This document shows positions 8,813-20,110 of a DNA stretch of 64,000 nt, piece by piece. The DNA is from Sphingobacterium lumbrici (GTDB taxonomy: Bacteria; Bacteroidota; Bacteroidia; Sphingobacteriales; Sphingobacteriaceae), in contig NZ_SRZY01000001.1 in assembly GCF_006476045.1 (NCBI RefSeq), positions 25,117 through 89,116 on the forward strand. Reading direction: 5' to 3'. The notes under the pieces are model-generated. The model saw only the letters and a program-made list of their open reading frames with translations. It did no database searches and had not been told where the DNA came from. Made by a program: the position numbers and the translations under genes. How positions within the stretch are numbered: the stretch's first letter is position 1; the number at the start of each line of letters is the position of its first letter.

Positions 8813-10747
8813 TTAACAAATTCTTTTTGGGTATTTTTTTACCTGCCCCTTTCTTCCAACCCAATAATACTTCTCCTCGTCAACCCTTACTTCACCTTCA
8901 TCGATAAGTTCTCTAAGGATTTTGATCTTATCATTTTCTCTTCCGACAGAAATACTATCGATCAGTTCGTGTAGAACCAATGCGTTGTCTAAAAGTAATA
9001 TCCTAATTTCCTGACGAATTTTGGCAGCTTGTCCTTCCCTGTGTTTTCGTACCAAGCACAAATCGCATTCACCACATGCCTCTGCGTCCTCTTCGCCAAA
9101 ATAGTCTAATAAAGCTTTACTTCGACAATCTTTTGTATCCAAATAATGATAAATTGCTTTCAGCTGATCTTCTTTAATTTGCTTTCGCTCCCGAATAAAA
9201 TCCATGTCGATATAGAGGTTCTTATAGTCTACCCGACTTTGTAAAAACTGGAGCTGAGGTTTATCCGTACTTTTAATGTACGAGCTTATCTGCTGTTTTT
9301 CCATGCCCGACAGCAATTCTACAATAACATCAAACGGAAGCCTTAGTTTTTTAGCAAACTCAAATTCATTAATAGGTACATACAAATCAAAGACGCCTCC
9401 ATATGTTCGTAAAATAATTTTAATCAGCGAATCGTATCTAGCAGATTGCACTTGAAACTTATATAGCTCTTGGTAATCTACTTCAAATTTAAAACGAGAA
9501 GGGATATATACAGCTTCAGAAAGTGCTAACCATCCATCCCTTTCCAAAAATTTCAGTGCACTGATTGTCTGTAGTAAGTCAACTTCATATTTTTTACAAA
9601 AGTCAACAACATCGAAATCAAAAGTTGCGCCACTCCCTGCCCCATACGCAATCTGATAATAATTCCCTAAACAATGATATACCTTTTGAATGAAAGAGAC
9701 GGCAGGGAAGCTAGATTCTAACATCGTCCACAGTCGATCCCTATCATCTTGTTGATAGAGCATGACCGGAAACGCTTTTTTATTATCCCGACCTGCGCGA
9801 CCTGCCTCCTGATAATACGCCTCCAACGAATCCGGAATATCCAAATGAATTACAAAACGCACATCGGATTTGTCAATTCCCATCCCAAACGCATTGGTTG
9901 CAACAATTACACGAATCTTATTTGACATCCATGCATTTTGCTTTTGCTCTCTGTCTTTCATGGCTAAACCTGCATGGTAATAATCTGCCGGTACACCATG
10001 ATTGACTAATACACGCGCTACTTCCTGCGTTTCGCGTCTATTTCGCACATACACAACTCCACTTCCCCCCATTTTTTTGATGATTCGCAACATGCGTCCC
10101 ATTTTATCCTCTTCCTCAAATACCATATATCCCAGATTAGTCCGCGCAAAACTTTTGCTCAATACATTGGGTACTTTAAAATGAAGCTGCTTTTGTATAT
10201 CTTCTATTACACGGGATGTCGCTGTTGCTGTGAGTGCCAAAACAGGGACACCGGGATGTAATTCGCGTAGTTTATTTAATTGTAAATAGGACGGTCTGAA
10301 ATCATAGCCCCATTGCGAAATACAATGAGCTTCATCTATTGCAAACAGATTGACTTTCATATACCTAATTCGCTCCCTTACTAATTCGGAATATAGGCGT
10401 TCGGGTGCTATATAAAGAAATTTTATCTTACCAAAGACACAATTATCCAACGCAATATCGACCTCGCGATAAGACATTCCTGAAAAAATGGCAAGAGCTT
10501 CGATTCCTCTTGCACGTAAGTGTTCGACTTGATCTTTCATCAAGGCAATTAAAGGACTGATAACGATACAAATCCCCTCCTTTATCATCGCGGGAACTTG
10601 AAAGCAAACAGACTTTCCTCCACCTGTAGGCATTAGAGCTAACGTATCTCTTCCCTGTAAAACGGAATGAACAATATCTTCCTGCAGCGGTCTGAACTCG
10701 TCAAACCCCCAATATTGCTTTAGTACCGAAAGACTATTCTGCTCCAT
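8813..10747 (-). CDS. recQ: RecQ-family ATP-dependent DNA helicase
   Basis: 3'-5' DNA helicase for recombination and repair. Walker A MPTGGGKS is at residues 39-46, DEAH box AIDEAHCISQWGYDFR near 136, and motif VI TNAFGMGIDKSDVRFVIH followed by YYQEAGRAGRD. The RecQ zinc site is CRSKALLDYFGE...CGECDLC (about 545-568). A winged-helix-like tail follows; I see no clear HRDC domain in the last ~60 residues. 644 residues. The ATG lies only 3 bp from the comEC stop upstream, indicating co-transcription with comEC. The organism may hold further RecQ paralogues outside the window. Confidence 0.94.
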   Translation of the reverse strand: MEQNSLSVLKQYWGFDEFRPLQEDIVHSVLQGRDTLALMPTGGGKSVCFQVPAMIKEGICIVISPLIALMKDQVEHLRARGIEALAIFSGMSYREVDIALDNCVFGKIKFLYIAPERLYSELVRERIRYMKVNLFAIDEAHCISQWGYDFRPSYLQLNKLRELHPGVPVLALTATATSRVIEDIQKQLHFKVPNVLSKSFARTNLGYMVFEEEDKMGRMLRIIKKMGGSGVVYVRNRRETQEVARVLVNHGVPADYYHAGLAMKDREQKQNAWMSNKIRVIVATNAFGMGIDKSDVRFVIHLDIPDSLEAYYQEAGRAGRDNKKAFPVMLYQQDDRDRLWTMLESSFPAVSFIQKVYHCLGNYYQIAYGAGSGATFDFDVVDFCKKYEVDLLQTISALKFLERDGWLALSEAVYIPSRFKFEVDYQELYKFQVQSARYDSLIKIILRTYGGVFDLYVPINEFEFAKKLRLPFDVIVELLSGMEKQQISSYIKSTDKPQLQFLQSRVDYKNLYIDMDFIRERKQIKEDQLKAIYHYLDTKDCRSKALLDYFGEEDAEACGECDLCLVRKHREGQAAKIRQEIRILLLDNALVLHELIDSISVGRENDKIKILRELIDEGEVRVDEEKYYWVGRKGQVKKYPKRIC

Positions 10748-10750
10748 ACG

Positions 10751-12850
10751 CTAATGCTCCTCCCAAACATAAGCAAAATTATTTTTTAAGAAATAGTACG
10801 GACGGTTATTTTCACCTAGTTGAGATTTTATTTTAGACAGTGTTTTGTCGGAATTACTTCCATCAAAAAGAAAAAACGAAGGGTGTACCCGCGATGCTAT
10901 TTCCGATATCAAGTTATAATTATTCTTACGCCATAAGACCACATCAATATCTTCCCAATCACTGTCGTGTAACTTTCCCTCCAGCACTAAAATTTTTTTA
11001 TTGGCTATAGACAACATATAAATAGGGTGTTGACCAGAAGGAATGGTATAGAATTGTATATCTTCTTCCTGACTGTATTGCCGGAGATGAGGCAATACAC
11101 TATACCTAAGTGTAGGATGATGAAGGGAGTCCAAACTGGAAAACAAAACAACGGTACCCTTATGTATGGAAGCTACTGCTATAGCGGAGCGCAGATTGTA
11201 AATTGTAATTCCCCTGTAGTTCATTTTTTCTATGACCTGAAGAGCAACCAAGATAGACAAGATAAAGAAAGTCAACCCGGCGACCTTCAATGCCTGCTTA
11301 TTTCTATAGTTGAGTGCATAAATCAGAAAAGCCAAATTTAAAAAAGCAAGTAGAATCTGTAGTAGATTCCAGCTTATCCCCTTTATAACCGACACAGGCA
11401 AGCGATCTAACCATTTTAAGCCCTCTAATGAGAAAGTAATAATATGTTCCAACATCGCTCCCAAATAAATGTTTACCACATCAAAAGGCATCATAGACAA
11501 GCCCAAACCCACATACATAATAATTGTACTTGGCAAAGCAATAAAAAGATTACCCAGCAAAAAATAAGTAGGAAACTGCCCAAAATAATACAGCACAGCC
11601 GGCACGGTAAATAATTGAGCTGCAAAGGAGACATAGCTATATTCTACTACCCAATTTAGGTATCTGGAGCTGGGCGTATAGAGGCTTTTTAATATCGGAT
11701 ATAAAATTAAAATACCCACTATCGCCAGGTAAGAAAGTTGAAACCCGATATCAAATAAATACTTAGGCTCAAAGAGCAGAATAAAAAATGCAGAAGCAGC
11801 CAGTGTATTCAAGGCATTTTGTTTTCGTCCTGTCCAGATGGAAAACAGAAAGAACGTAATCATGATTCCTGCCCGCAAAATTGGAGGCGCCATGCCCGTA
11901 AGAATCACATAGGCCCATACACATAACAAAATTATACTGCAGCGTATCGCCCGTCCAAAGGGAAATCGGTCAATCCAACCTAAACAAAAAGTCAACAAAC
12001 CAAACACCAACCCTACATGTAATCCCGAAACACTCAACACATGAATCGTTCCCGTATTGGTAAATGCCTCCAATGTTGTCGCGTCTAGTTGCGATCGAGA
12101 TCCAAAAATCAGTGCAATAGCTACATTATAAGCTTCATCATTTTTAATAAACACGCTAAACTTGGAGACTAACTTCTCCCTCAATCCTAGTGCAAATGAA
12201 ATGATGCTATTTCCGGAGTTCTTACCTAAAATCACATAATCGTCTTTCTGTAGTAGTGATTGATGCCAAATATTCCGATTTTGCAGATACGTTTTATAAT
12301 CAAACTCTTCCGGATTATACGATGGAGCAATAGTACTGAGGGTACTTGGAATGACAATATGATCTCCATATTTGAACACCTGATCCTTTGAAGAATCACG
12401 TAATACTGTTACCATTATCTTACCTTCAGCTTCCAAATAGTTTCCTTTTTCTACAACATTTTTAACCGCTAAAGGGAAACGAATTGTTTTCTGTTTTATG
12501 ACGGGTTCATCGGCAATAACACCTTCCAGCTGTGAACTTGCGTACCAACTGAAGTGCGTTTGTTTCAAATTCGGAAGCTCACTTACAACCTGCCAGATGC
12601 CTATCAAAAACGAAAAACAATAGAACATCAAAACATACATGTTTTTAAAAACTTTTGGCCTTCGAAAGAAAAAGGCAGTAACAAAACAGATGGCAGTGAG
12701 AATCAGGATTGCACACAAAACAGCATATCGTGTAGTATTCCACGAAATTATTTGGCTAACAGCAATTCCAATACCGTAAGGTATCACGATCCTCAAAAAG
12801 GGCATTTTCTGGATCGAGAAATCTAAAATACCTCGCTTTACCATTGCCAT
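10751..12850 (-). CDS. comEC: ComEC/Rec2 family competence membrane protein
   Basis: Polytopic inner-membrane protein of the ComEC family, which passes single-stranded DNA into the cytoplasm in natural transformation. Layout: two N-terminal helices (about 20-80), a soluble DUF4131-like region (about 85-200), then the Competence domain with signatures VSGLHVGLVFGLL and APPILRAGIM. The C-terminal part (about 560-699) corresponds to the hydrolase-like domain but has no HxHxDH motif. Starts at 12850 or 12844 (second Met); either way it overlaps the end of the upstream HhH-barrel gene. Assignment to the family is firm; whether the cell is competent is unknown. Confidence 0.93.
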   Translation of the reverse strand: MAMVKRGILDFSIQKMPFLRIVIPYGIGIAVSQIISWNTTRYAVLCAILILTAICFVTAFFFRRPKVFKNMYVLMFYCFSFLIGIWQVVSELPNLKQTHFSWYASSQLEGVIADEPVIKQKTIRFPLAVKNVVEKGNYLEAEGKIMVTVLRDSSKDQVFKYGDHIVIPSTLSTIAPSYNPEEFDYKTYLQNRNIWHQSLLQKDDYVILGKNSGNSIISFALGLREKLVSKFSVFIKNDEAYNVAIALIFGSRSQLDATTLEAFTNTGTIHVLSVSGLHVGLVFGLLTFCLGWIDRFPFGRAIRCSIILLCVWAYVILTGMAPPILRAGIMITFFLFSIWTGRKQNALNTLAASAFFILLFEPKYLFDIGFQLSYLAIVGILILYPILKSLYTPSSRYLNWVVEYSYVSFAAQLFTVPAVLYYFGQFPTYFLLGNLFIALPSTIIMYVGLGLSMMPFDVVNIYLGAMLEHIITFSLEGLKWLDRLPVSVIKGISWNLLQILLAFLNLAFLIYALNYRNKQALKVAGLTFFILSILVALQVIEKMNYRGITIYNLRSAIAVASIHKGTVVLFSSLDSLHHPTLRYSVLPHLRQYSQEEDIQFYTIPSGQHPIYMLSIANKKILVLEGKLHDSDWEDIDVVLWRKNNYNLISEIASRVHPSFFLFDGSNSDKTLSKIKSQLGENNRPYYFLKNNFAYVWEEH

Positions 12851-14889
12851 CTGACTTGAACTTTAAAATCCGATTTTTGATTGCCTTCTATGAGATCTAA
12901 TCCTGAACCTACTGTTTCTCGATCTGTATATTTAGTCAAGGCGTACCTACCCCATATATCCAAATCCTTCGTCATCCGCCATCTGAGGTTTAGATAAGTA
13001 CGAATACCTTTACCATAATACATCGGAAAACTAGAGGCATACAGAACATCATTTTCATAGGCATAAATTCGGGAATTATATGACGCTGTGTGGAAATAGG
13101 CGAATCTCATATTGGCATTTAACCTATTGCTCCACCCTCTCCACAATACATCTTGATATACTATCCAACCTGAACTTTTTTCATCTCTCTCTTTTTCATA
13201 TAAGGCTACCTCTGCCCTTGTTCGCACCGTCCATCTCTGATTTAATTTATATTGAAATTCGGCTCGTATTTGATTACGAATTATATCCGCTAACAGGCTC
13301 TCATTGCGATCAGCTAAATTTAAATTTTCTTGTTTGAGCCGATGCCGATATCGAAGCAAAACTTTACCTTTTTTATACCAGTTATATGTTACCTGACTTA
13401 AAAAATCGGTACCACTGCTAGGTGCATCTACACGAAAGCGCAACCAGGGGAATCGAAAAACATCAACATAGTTTACCCATTCTATTGCACGGGATGGATG
13501 ATAAATAATTCCTCCGTATAATCCTTCTTCATTACCCACTTGCGACGCTTCGCTCAAAGATTGAGCAAAGAAATGATGGTAGTTACGTTGATAGTTCCTA
13601 TAATTTACAATCGTTGACACTTTAGGGTGAAGACTAGCAATAATCCCGTTATTTGTCGCAAATCCACCCCCAAAACTATACGCCGTTTCTCCATACATGT
13701 ACATATTTCTATAGGTATAATGATAGTGTACACCTGTTTGATCCAAGCTTTTTCCTTCAAAATCAAATTGCTCACGCATGGTATTTCCCGCAGTCACCTG
13801 ACCATTGAACGAAGTATGTAGGTAAGTGACTCCCGCTTTAAATCGTTTAAAATGGTAAGTGACATTCATGCCGGCAACAAACTGCTTGATAGCATCTCTA
13901 TAAGCAAGCTCAGTAGGAGTGCGATGTAAGCCGCTATAATTTATTGTAGTAATAAATTTGTCGGCTCCGTTTTCGATTAAATTACCCGAAAGTGAATGGT
14001 AAGAAACAAAAGGTGTTATTTCGAAGTCACTAACCACCAACTTAGCTGAAATACCCCGCTGAAAATTGCTTTCATTCATTGCAGAATAGGGTTTCAGTCC
14101 CACACCCTGACGTGCTGCACTTCCTATCCAAGTACCTTTTCCAAAACTCAGTCCATTCCAGGCCACTAATCCCTGTCCGAACTGCAATCCATAATCTCCT
14201 ACTACGACTTGTTTGATATTCCTGCTAATATCATTCAACACAATATGCCCTGAATAAAAGTCGAATCCATATTTTTGCTTTTCTTTGAAAAACGGCTCTC
14301 CGGCATCCTTTTCCATATTCAATGCTACCCGTATTTTATTTTCGAAATTCATTCTATATCGAACTGCGTAGCGATCAGGGTTTCCGAAATAGCGAGAACG
14401 CGAAGAATCTTGAATCAAATACCCTGCTTGACTTTCAATAACCCGTCCATAACGCATCATAAGCGTATGCTCACTGGCATCTATTAGCTTATGAAATGAA
14501 AATTCATCCAGTGAAGTCACGTCTCTAACCGTGACAAACGGCTGTATACGTTGGATAGTCTGCAAATCGAAGCCAGAAATTCCCTGTAACTCACGAATAG
14601 AAATAAAATTTCCCGATATGTTGCGATGTACTAATAGATTTTCTATTTGTTGAGGGGAAAGGAAGATCAGATGATCTAAATCAGCTCGATCTGCTTTATT
14701 AAGATCTAGAGGATGCCGCATATAATAAGCTAGTTTTTCCGTAAATTCGCTCAAATCGTCATTTTCACCCAATTCCTCATTCAGTTGCTCGATCAGCAAC
14801 TCCTCTATTTCTATCTCTTCTTGCTGTGCAAATGACTGAAACGAAATACTCAATAGCACAAGACAATAAACGAGCTTTTTAAAAACCAT
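12838..14889 (-). CDS. Helix-hairpin-helix outer-membrane beta-barrel protein
   Basis: 683 residues. A signal peptide (about 1-22, ending SFQSFAQ) is followed by an acidic stretch, then a ComEA-like tandem helix-hairpin-helix region at about 60-120 (LDLNKADRADLDHLIFLSPQ, later GNFISIRELQGISGFD and IQRIQPFV). The rest (about 150-683) is a run of alternating aromatic/polar beta strands ending in an aromatic residue (VQVRWQW), typical of an outer-membrane barrel. HhH modules of this type bind double-stranded DNA in ComEA. It overlaps comEC by 13 bp and the upstream PorV-like gene by 11 bp. A role in passing DNA over the outer membrane is my inference; no function is established from the sequence alone. 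Confidence 0.8.
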   Translation of the reverse strand: MVFKKLVYCLVLLSISFQSFAQQEEIEIEELLIEQLNEELGENDDLSEFTEKLAYYMRHPLDLNKADRADLDHLIFLSPQQIENLLVHRNISGNFISIRELQGISGFDLQTIQRIQPFVTVRDVTSLDEFSFHKLIDASEHTLMMRYGRVIESQAGYLIQDSSRSRYFGNPDRYAVRYRMNFENKIRVALNMEKDAGEPFFKEKQKYGFDFYSGHIVLNDISRNIKQVVVGDYGLQFGQGLVAWNGLSFGKGTWIGSAARQGVGLKPYSAMNESNFQRGISAKLVVSDFEITPFVSYHSLSGNLIENGADKFITTINYSGLHRTPTELAYRDAIKQFVAGMNVTYHFKRFKAGVTYLHTSFNGQVTAGNTMREQFDFEGKSLDQTGVHYHYTYRNMYMYGETAYSFGGGFATNNGIIASLHPKVSTIVNYRNYQRNYHHFFAQSLSEASQVGNEEGLYGGIIYHPSRAIEWVNYVDVFRFPWLRFRVDAPSSGTDFLSQVTYNWYKKGKVLLRYRHRLKQENLNLADRNESLLADIIRNQIRAEFQYKLNQRWTVRTRAEVALYEKERDEKSSGWIVYQDVLWRGWSNRLNANMRFAYFHTASYNSRIYAYENDVLYASSFPMYYGKGIRTYLNLRWRMTKDLDIWGRYALTKYTDRETVGSGLDLIEGNQKSDFKVQVRWQW

Positions 14890-15679
14890 ACGCCATTGTA
14901 ATTTGAGGAGATGTACCTAGTTTCGGATGAAAAGAAGAAGCAATGTCTATTTGAATTTTGTTTAAAATCAATCCAAGTCCTGCAAGATAATGCAGTGGAT
15001 TCGACGCCGCTCCCCCTCTTATTTTAAATCTACGATCGAAAGCGTATTCAAGCCCTCCTCTATAATTCATTTTACTTCGAAAATCATAGTATATGTCCGA
15101 AGCCAGACTTAAATGATCGGACACCACATAATTCAATCCTAAACCAATCTCACGGGATATCTGTTGGTCAACATCTTCCTTATATTTGGAAGAAGATATA
15201 TTTCGAACTAAGGCGCCGATTACCAAATGCGGAAATACATTCACTTGAAGTCCCAAATCGACAGAAAACGTTTGATCATTTCCATAGTTCTTAATATAAA
15301 ACTGATGATAGTTTAATCCTACAGCAGAAAAAATTTGCTTTCCAAATTGTCGCGCATAAATGCCCCGGACGGTCGATAAAGTCGAAACTCCTGCTATTCC
15401 ATAGCTATTAACTCCCACCCCTACGCCACCTAAAGATTTAATAGGGATATTCAGGTATGCTGCTCGAGACTGTATCTCAGAAGAAAGAAAATGCTGCTGA
15501 TAAGCGAGGGCTACATTGGTGTTTGTTAACCCCGCAATACCGGCAGGATTAAGACCTATACTGTATACAGATTGGCGTGCCAACCCGGTATTTCCCATAC
15601 CTAAATAGGGCGCTGCATTAAATGGTTGTGCTTTTAGTTCAATTGATATTAGTAGTAATAAAATTACTCTTACAAACAT
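14879..15679 (-). CDS. PorV/PorQ (UPF0164)-like outer-membrane protein
   Basis: 266 residues with a short signal peptide ending ELKAQPFN. The following PYLGMGNTGLARQSVYSIGLNPAGIAGL segment resembles the N-terminus of FadL/TodX-like and PorV/PorQ-type outer-membrane proteins, in which a short conserved Asn-Pro-Ala-Gly motif occurs. The remainder is regular beta-strand with a terminal aromatic (MAYGF), so a small barrel is likely. It is the first gene of the unit and overlaps the HhH-barrel gene by 11 bp. It may help assemble or act with that barrel; the precise role is not known. Confidence 0.7.
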   Translation of the reverse strand: MFVRVILLLLISIELKAQPFNAAPYLGMGNTGLARQSVYSIGLNPAGIAGLTNTNVALAYQQHFLSSEIQSRAAYLNIPIKSLGGVGVGVNSYGIAGVSTLSTVRGIYARQFGKQIFSAVGLNYHQFYIKNYGNDQTFSVDLGLQVNVFPHLVIGALVRNISSSKYKEDVDQQISREIGLGLNYVVSDHLSLASDIYYDFRSKMNYRGGLEYAFDRRFKIRGGAASNPLHYLAGLGLILNKIQIDIASSFHPKLGTSPQITMAYGF

Positions 15680-15784
15680 AATTTAAGGAATAGGTCAACT
15701 TAAATTTATTAAAATAATTCAATTATTTTAAACGTAATTGAAAAAACAAATAAAAAATAACACATAAAACACTGAATGACAACA

Positions 15785-15817
15785 AAATAAAAAAAGCCAG
15801 ATGAAAAAACATCTGGC
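15785..15817 (-). terminator. gyrB terminator
   Basis: Reading the minus strand downstream of gyrB, an 8-bp stem GCCAGATG/CATCTGGC with a six-base T loop (15796-15817) is followed by a T-run (A-run at 15788-15795 on the plus strand). Confidence 0.85.
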
Positions 15818-15844
15818 CTCCTACATTGTCATTAATGGTTATTA

Positions 15845-17812
<1,968 letters not shown>

Positions 17813-17836
17813 TTAAAATCAGAATTTTTTAACTCC

Positions 17837-17868
17837 CAAAAATACAAAAAATAAGGGACATAATCAAG
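17837..17868 (-). promoter_or_regulatory. gyrB promoter, Bacteroidota type
   Basis: On the minus strand, CTTG (17865-17868, three of four to TTTG), a 20-bp spacer, then TATTTTTG (17837-17844, full match to TAnnTTTG). This is about 34 bp before the gyrB ATG. Confidence 0.55.
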
Positions 17869-17987
17869 TTTTCAAAATCTTAAAATACGTTAATAAAACT
17901 ATATTTTTTTGAGTTTTAGGCACAGAAAAATGATTTTTTAATTTTTTTATAGTAGGTTTGCTATTCAAACTGAAAATCAACATTAGA

Positions 17988-18605
17988 ATGAATAAACTAC
18001 TATCAAATTTCGCAAAAGTAACACTAGGATTAACAATTGTAGCTTCCGTTGCATCTTGTAATCAAGGCACAAAACAAACGTCAACAAAAACAAACGATTC
18101 AACTACAGTTGGCGTTCAACAAATTGATGAGAAAATCGTATATATAAATTCAGATTCACTATCAGAGAAATATGACTATTTTAAAGATATTCGGGCAAAA
18201 CTGGAATCTAAAGTAAAAAAGGCTCAGTCAGATCTACAATCTAAGGGACAAGCTTTCCAAAGAGAAGTCGCAGAATATCAACAAAAAGCGAATACTATGA
18301 GCGCCTCAGAACGTCAGGCTACAGAAGAAAAATTAGCACGCAAACAAGACGAACTAGGCCGACTAGACCAAAACGCATCTAGTGCTATCGCTCAGGATGA
18401 GGCTACGGAATTCAATAACGTGTACAATTCGATTACAGAATATTTAAAAAGACATGCCGAAGAAAATGGCTACACATTGGTTCTGACGTATTCAAAATCA
18501 AACCCAACGGTACTTTTTGCCGACTCTAAACTAGAAATAACCAATGAGGTTATTGAGGCGTTAAACAAAGAATACAAAACTAAAAAACCTACGGAGAAAA
18601 AATAA
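17988..18605 (+). CDS. OmpH/Skp-like lipoprotein
   Basis: 205 residues from ATG 17988; the longer TTG-started frame (17958) adds ten residues that overlap the promoter, so I reject it. The N-terminus MNKLLSNFAKVTLGL is followed by a lipobox SVASC, so Cys27 or nearby should be lipidated. The body is a coiled-coil rich OmpH/Skp domain: it starts IDEKIVYINSDSL, has a long charged helical hairpin (about 60-140), and ends NEVIEALNKEYK. Skp family proteins chaperone unfolded outer-membrane proteins in the periplasm; here it would be membrane anchored. TAGGTTTG at 17953-17960 is a likely -7 element. Confidence 0.88.
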   Translation: MNKLLSNFAKVTLGLTIVASVASCNQGTKQTSTKTNDSTTVGVQQIDEKIVYINSDSLSEKYDYFKDIRAKLESKVKKAQSDLQSKGQAFQREVAEYQQKANTMSASERQATEEKLARKQDELGRLDQNASSAIAQDEATEFNNVYNSITEYLKRHAEENGYTLVLTYSKSNPTVLFADSKLEITNEVIEALNKEYKTKKPTEKK

Positions 18606-18619
18606 AACAACAATAAAAT

Positions 18620-18660
18620 AAAAAAAGGCGATTCTCTTTGATGAAGAATCGCCTTTTTTT
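18620..18660. terminator. Bidirectional terminator between skp-like gene and tsaB
   Basis: A perfect 16-bp stem (18620-18635 with 18645-18660, core GGCGATTCT/AGAATCGCC) with A7 on the left and T7 on the right. It serves the lipoprotein gene on the plus strand and tsaB on the minus strand. Confidence 0.9.
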
Positions 18661-18720
18661 GGCCTATTTGTTAATATGACGCTTTGTCATTAAACCATGA
18701 TTCAACAGAAAAGATTGGCT

Positions 18721-19437
18721 TTAACGTTTGGGCGTAGATGCCACAAATTCCTTTAAATAATAGGGTTCAAAATAAACCAAGTTCTCCACATCATTCGCAC
18801 AGAACCGCTTCCAGGCCATCGCACTCATATAAACCGAAGAATGTTGGAATTCTGAAATAATATTTACCTGTGGATTCGCTTCAAACAAATCTTTAAATTT
18901 ATTAGCTCCCGAGCCAAACAAGAAAACTTCATTTCCCTCAAATTCCGCAAAAGATAGTTCATCTATTATCTTAGCCTGTGTAGGCAGAACCTGTTTGCCA
19001 TCTACATTAAATGCCATAGTATAAACTTCCATACGCCTTGCATCTATCATTGGGAAATACAACGAATCCGGATTCACATTAACATCTTTAACAAATCCGC
19101 TATACATGCTCTCTAATGTATTGATTCCGATCAAAGGAACATCCAGCGCATAACACAATCCTTTTGCTGTAGATACGCCTATACGTAACCCTGTATATGA
19201 TCCTGGACCCATACTCACTGCGACGGCGGAAATATCAGAAAATCGAAGATTATTACGAGACAATATTTGTTCTATGTAGCCAGTTAGTAGAGATGCATGC
19301 ATATTAGGTTCACTACTTTGAATATAATCCAAAGCTACACCCTCTATGCTAATCGAAACCGAACAAACCTCGGTAGCTGTATCTATTTGAATAATGTAAT
19401 GCTTCAATTTTATAAAATTATTAAGGAATTGGATCAT
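18721..19437 (-). CDS. tsaB: tRNA t6A biosynthesis protein TsaB
   Basis: Non-catalytic partner of TsaD in making the t6A37 modification of ANN-decoding tRNAs. The ASKHA fold signature is [14 protein letters not shown] near the N-terminus, then [20 protein letters not shown]. The open frame extends to 19470. I prefer ATG 19437 (overlapping yidD by 17 bp) or even TTG 19407, which would give MKHYIIQID, the expected start just before the first strand; the region before that resembles no TsaB. TsaD is encoded 25 kb away at 44004-45005. The gene is last in the rpmH-rnpA-yidD-tsaB unit. Confidence 0.9.
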   Translation of the reverse strand: MIQFLNNFIKLKHYIIQIDTATEVCSVSISIEGVALDYIQSSEPNMHASLLTGYIEQILSRNNLRFSDISAVAVSMGPGSYTGLRIGVSTAKGLCYALDVPLIGINTLESMYSGFVKDVNVNPDSLYFPMIDARRMEVYTMAFNVDGKQVLPTQAKIIDELSFAEFEGNEVFLFGSGANKFKDLFEANPQVNIISEFQHSSVYMSAMAWKRFCANDVENLVYFEPYYLKEFVASTPKR

Positions 19438-19672
19438 GTCCGTGACCTCCCCAAGGGTTACAACGCGCAATACGTTTGATAGTAAGCCATCCGCCCTTAA
19501 AAGGACCGTATTTCAGAATGGCTTCTTTTCCGTACTGCGAACAAGTGGGTGTATACCGACAGCTTGCTCCCAAAAAAGGAGAAATAAATAGCTGATAAAA
19601 ACGGATTATCAATAGAAAAAACCACTGTATAACCTTATTAACGAGCTTCAGAGTGTCCTTGAGAAATTCCAT
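19421..19672 (-). CDS. yidD: Membrane protein insertion efficiency factor YidD
   Basis: Small (83 residues) membrane-associated protein of the YidD family, linked to YidC-dependent insertion. It shows the family core: an amphipathic N-terminal helix ([18 protein letters not shown]), then [15 protein letters not shown] with both conserved Cys, [17 protein letters not shown] and GGHGHDPIP. It overlaps the 3' end of rnpA by 35 bp and the 5' end of tsaB. Confidence 0.95.
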   Translation of the reverse strand: MEFLKDTLKLVNKVIQWFFLLIIRFYQLFISPFLGASCRYTPTCSQYGKEAILKYGPFKGGWLTIKRIARCNPWGGHGHDPIP

Positions 19673-20045
19673 CTACTATTTTGACTAAAGCAATCTGCAT
19701 TTTTGAAAACATAATCTGAGATGATAATTCTTCATTTGCTACATATTGTATTGCCAACAATAAATTTAAAGAATTCTCGGACATTACCGGGAGTAAAGTA
19801 GTGTTTTTTTGCAAACGATAACATTCACGCATTTTACGCTTTATTCTATTTCGAGAAACCGCATGCTTAAATCGACGTTTTGGCACCGATAATATAATCT
19901 GCGTATGGGAAGCCAGAGGCAGTTCTGTTTTTAGGAAAACAACTCGAAAAGGATATACAACAAAAGAAGAACCACTATGAAAAAGACTATCAATAAGTCT
20001 TTTACTACATAATCGTTCTTCTTTTTTAAAAGTATTTTTTATCAT
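19638..20045 (-). CDS. rnpA: Ribonuclease P protein component
   Basis: Protein subunit of RNase P, which trims the 5' leader of pre-tRNAs. Begins with the typical [17 protein letters not shown] block, and carries the conserved RNR motif in [13 protein letters not shown] (about residues 62-74). 135 residues. It lies 65 bp downstream of rpmH and overlaps yidD by 35 bp, the classic rpmH-rnpA-yidD order. Confidence 0.95.
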   Translation of the reverse strand: MIKNTFKKEERLCSKRLIDSLFHSGSSFVVYPFRVVFLKTELPLASHTQIILSVPKRRFKHAVSRNRIKRKMRECYRLQKNTTLLPVMSENSLNLLLAIQYVANEELSSQIMFSKMQIALVKIVDGISQGHSEAR

Positions 20046-20110
20046 TTCGATGACTATTTTTGGCCGATAGGCACGGTTAAAGTCACCGGCACGTTGATAA
20101 AGAATGCCTA

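Noticed and set aside
17953..17988. Upstream TTG start at 17958 for the Skp-like gene
   Set aside because: It overlaps the -7 element and would put residues before the lipoprotein signal peptide.
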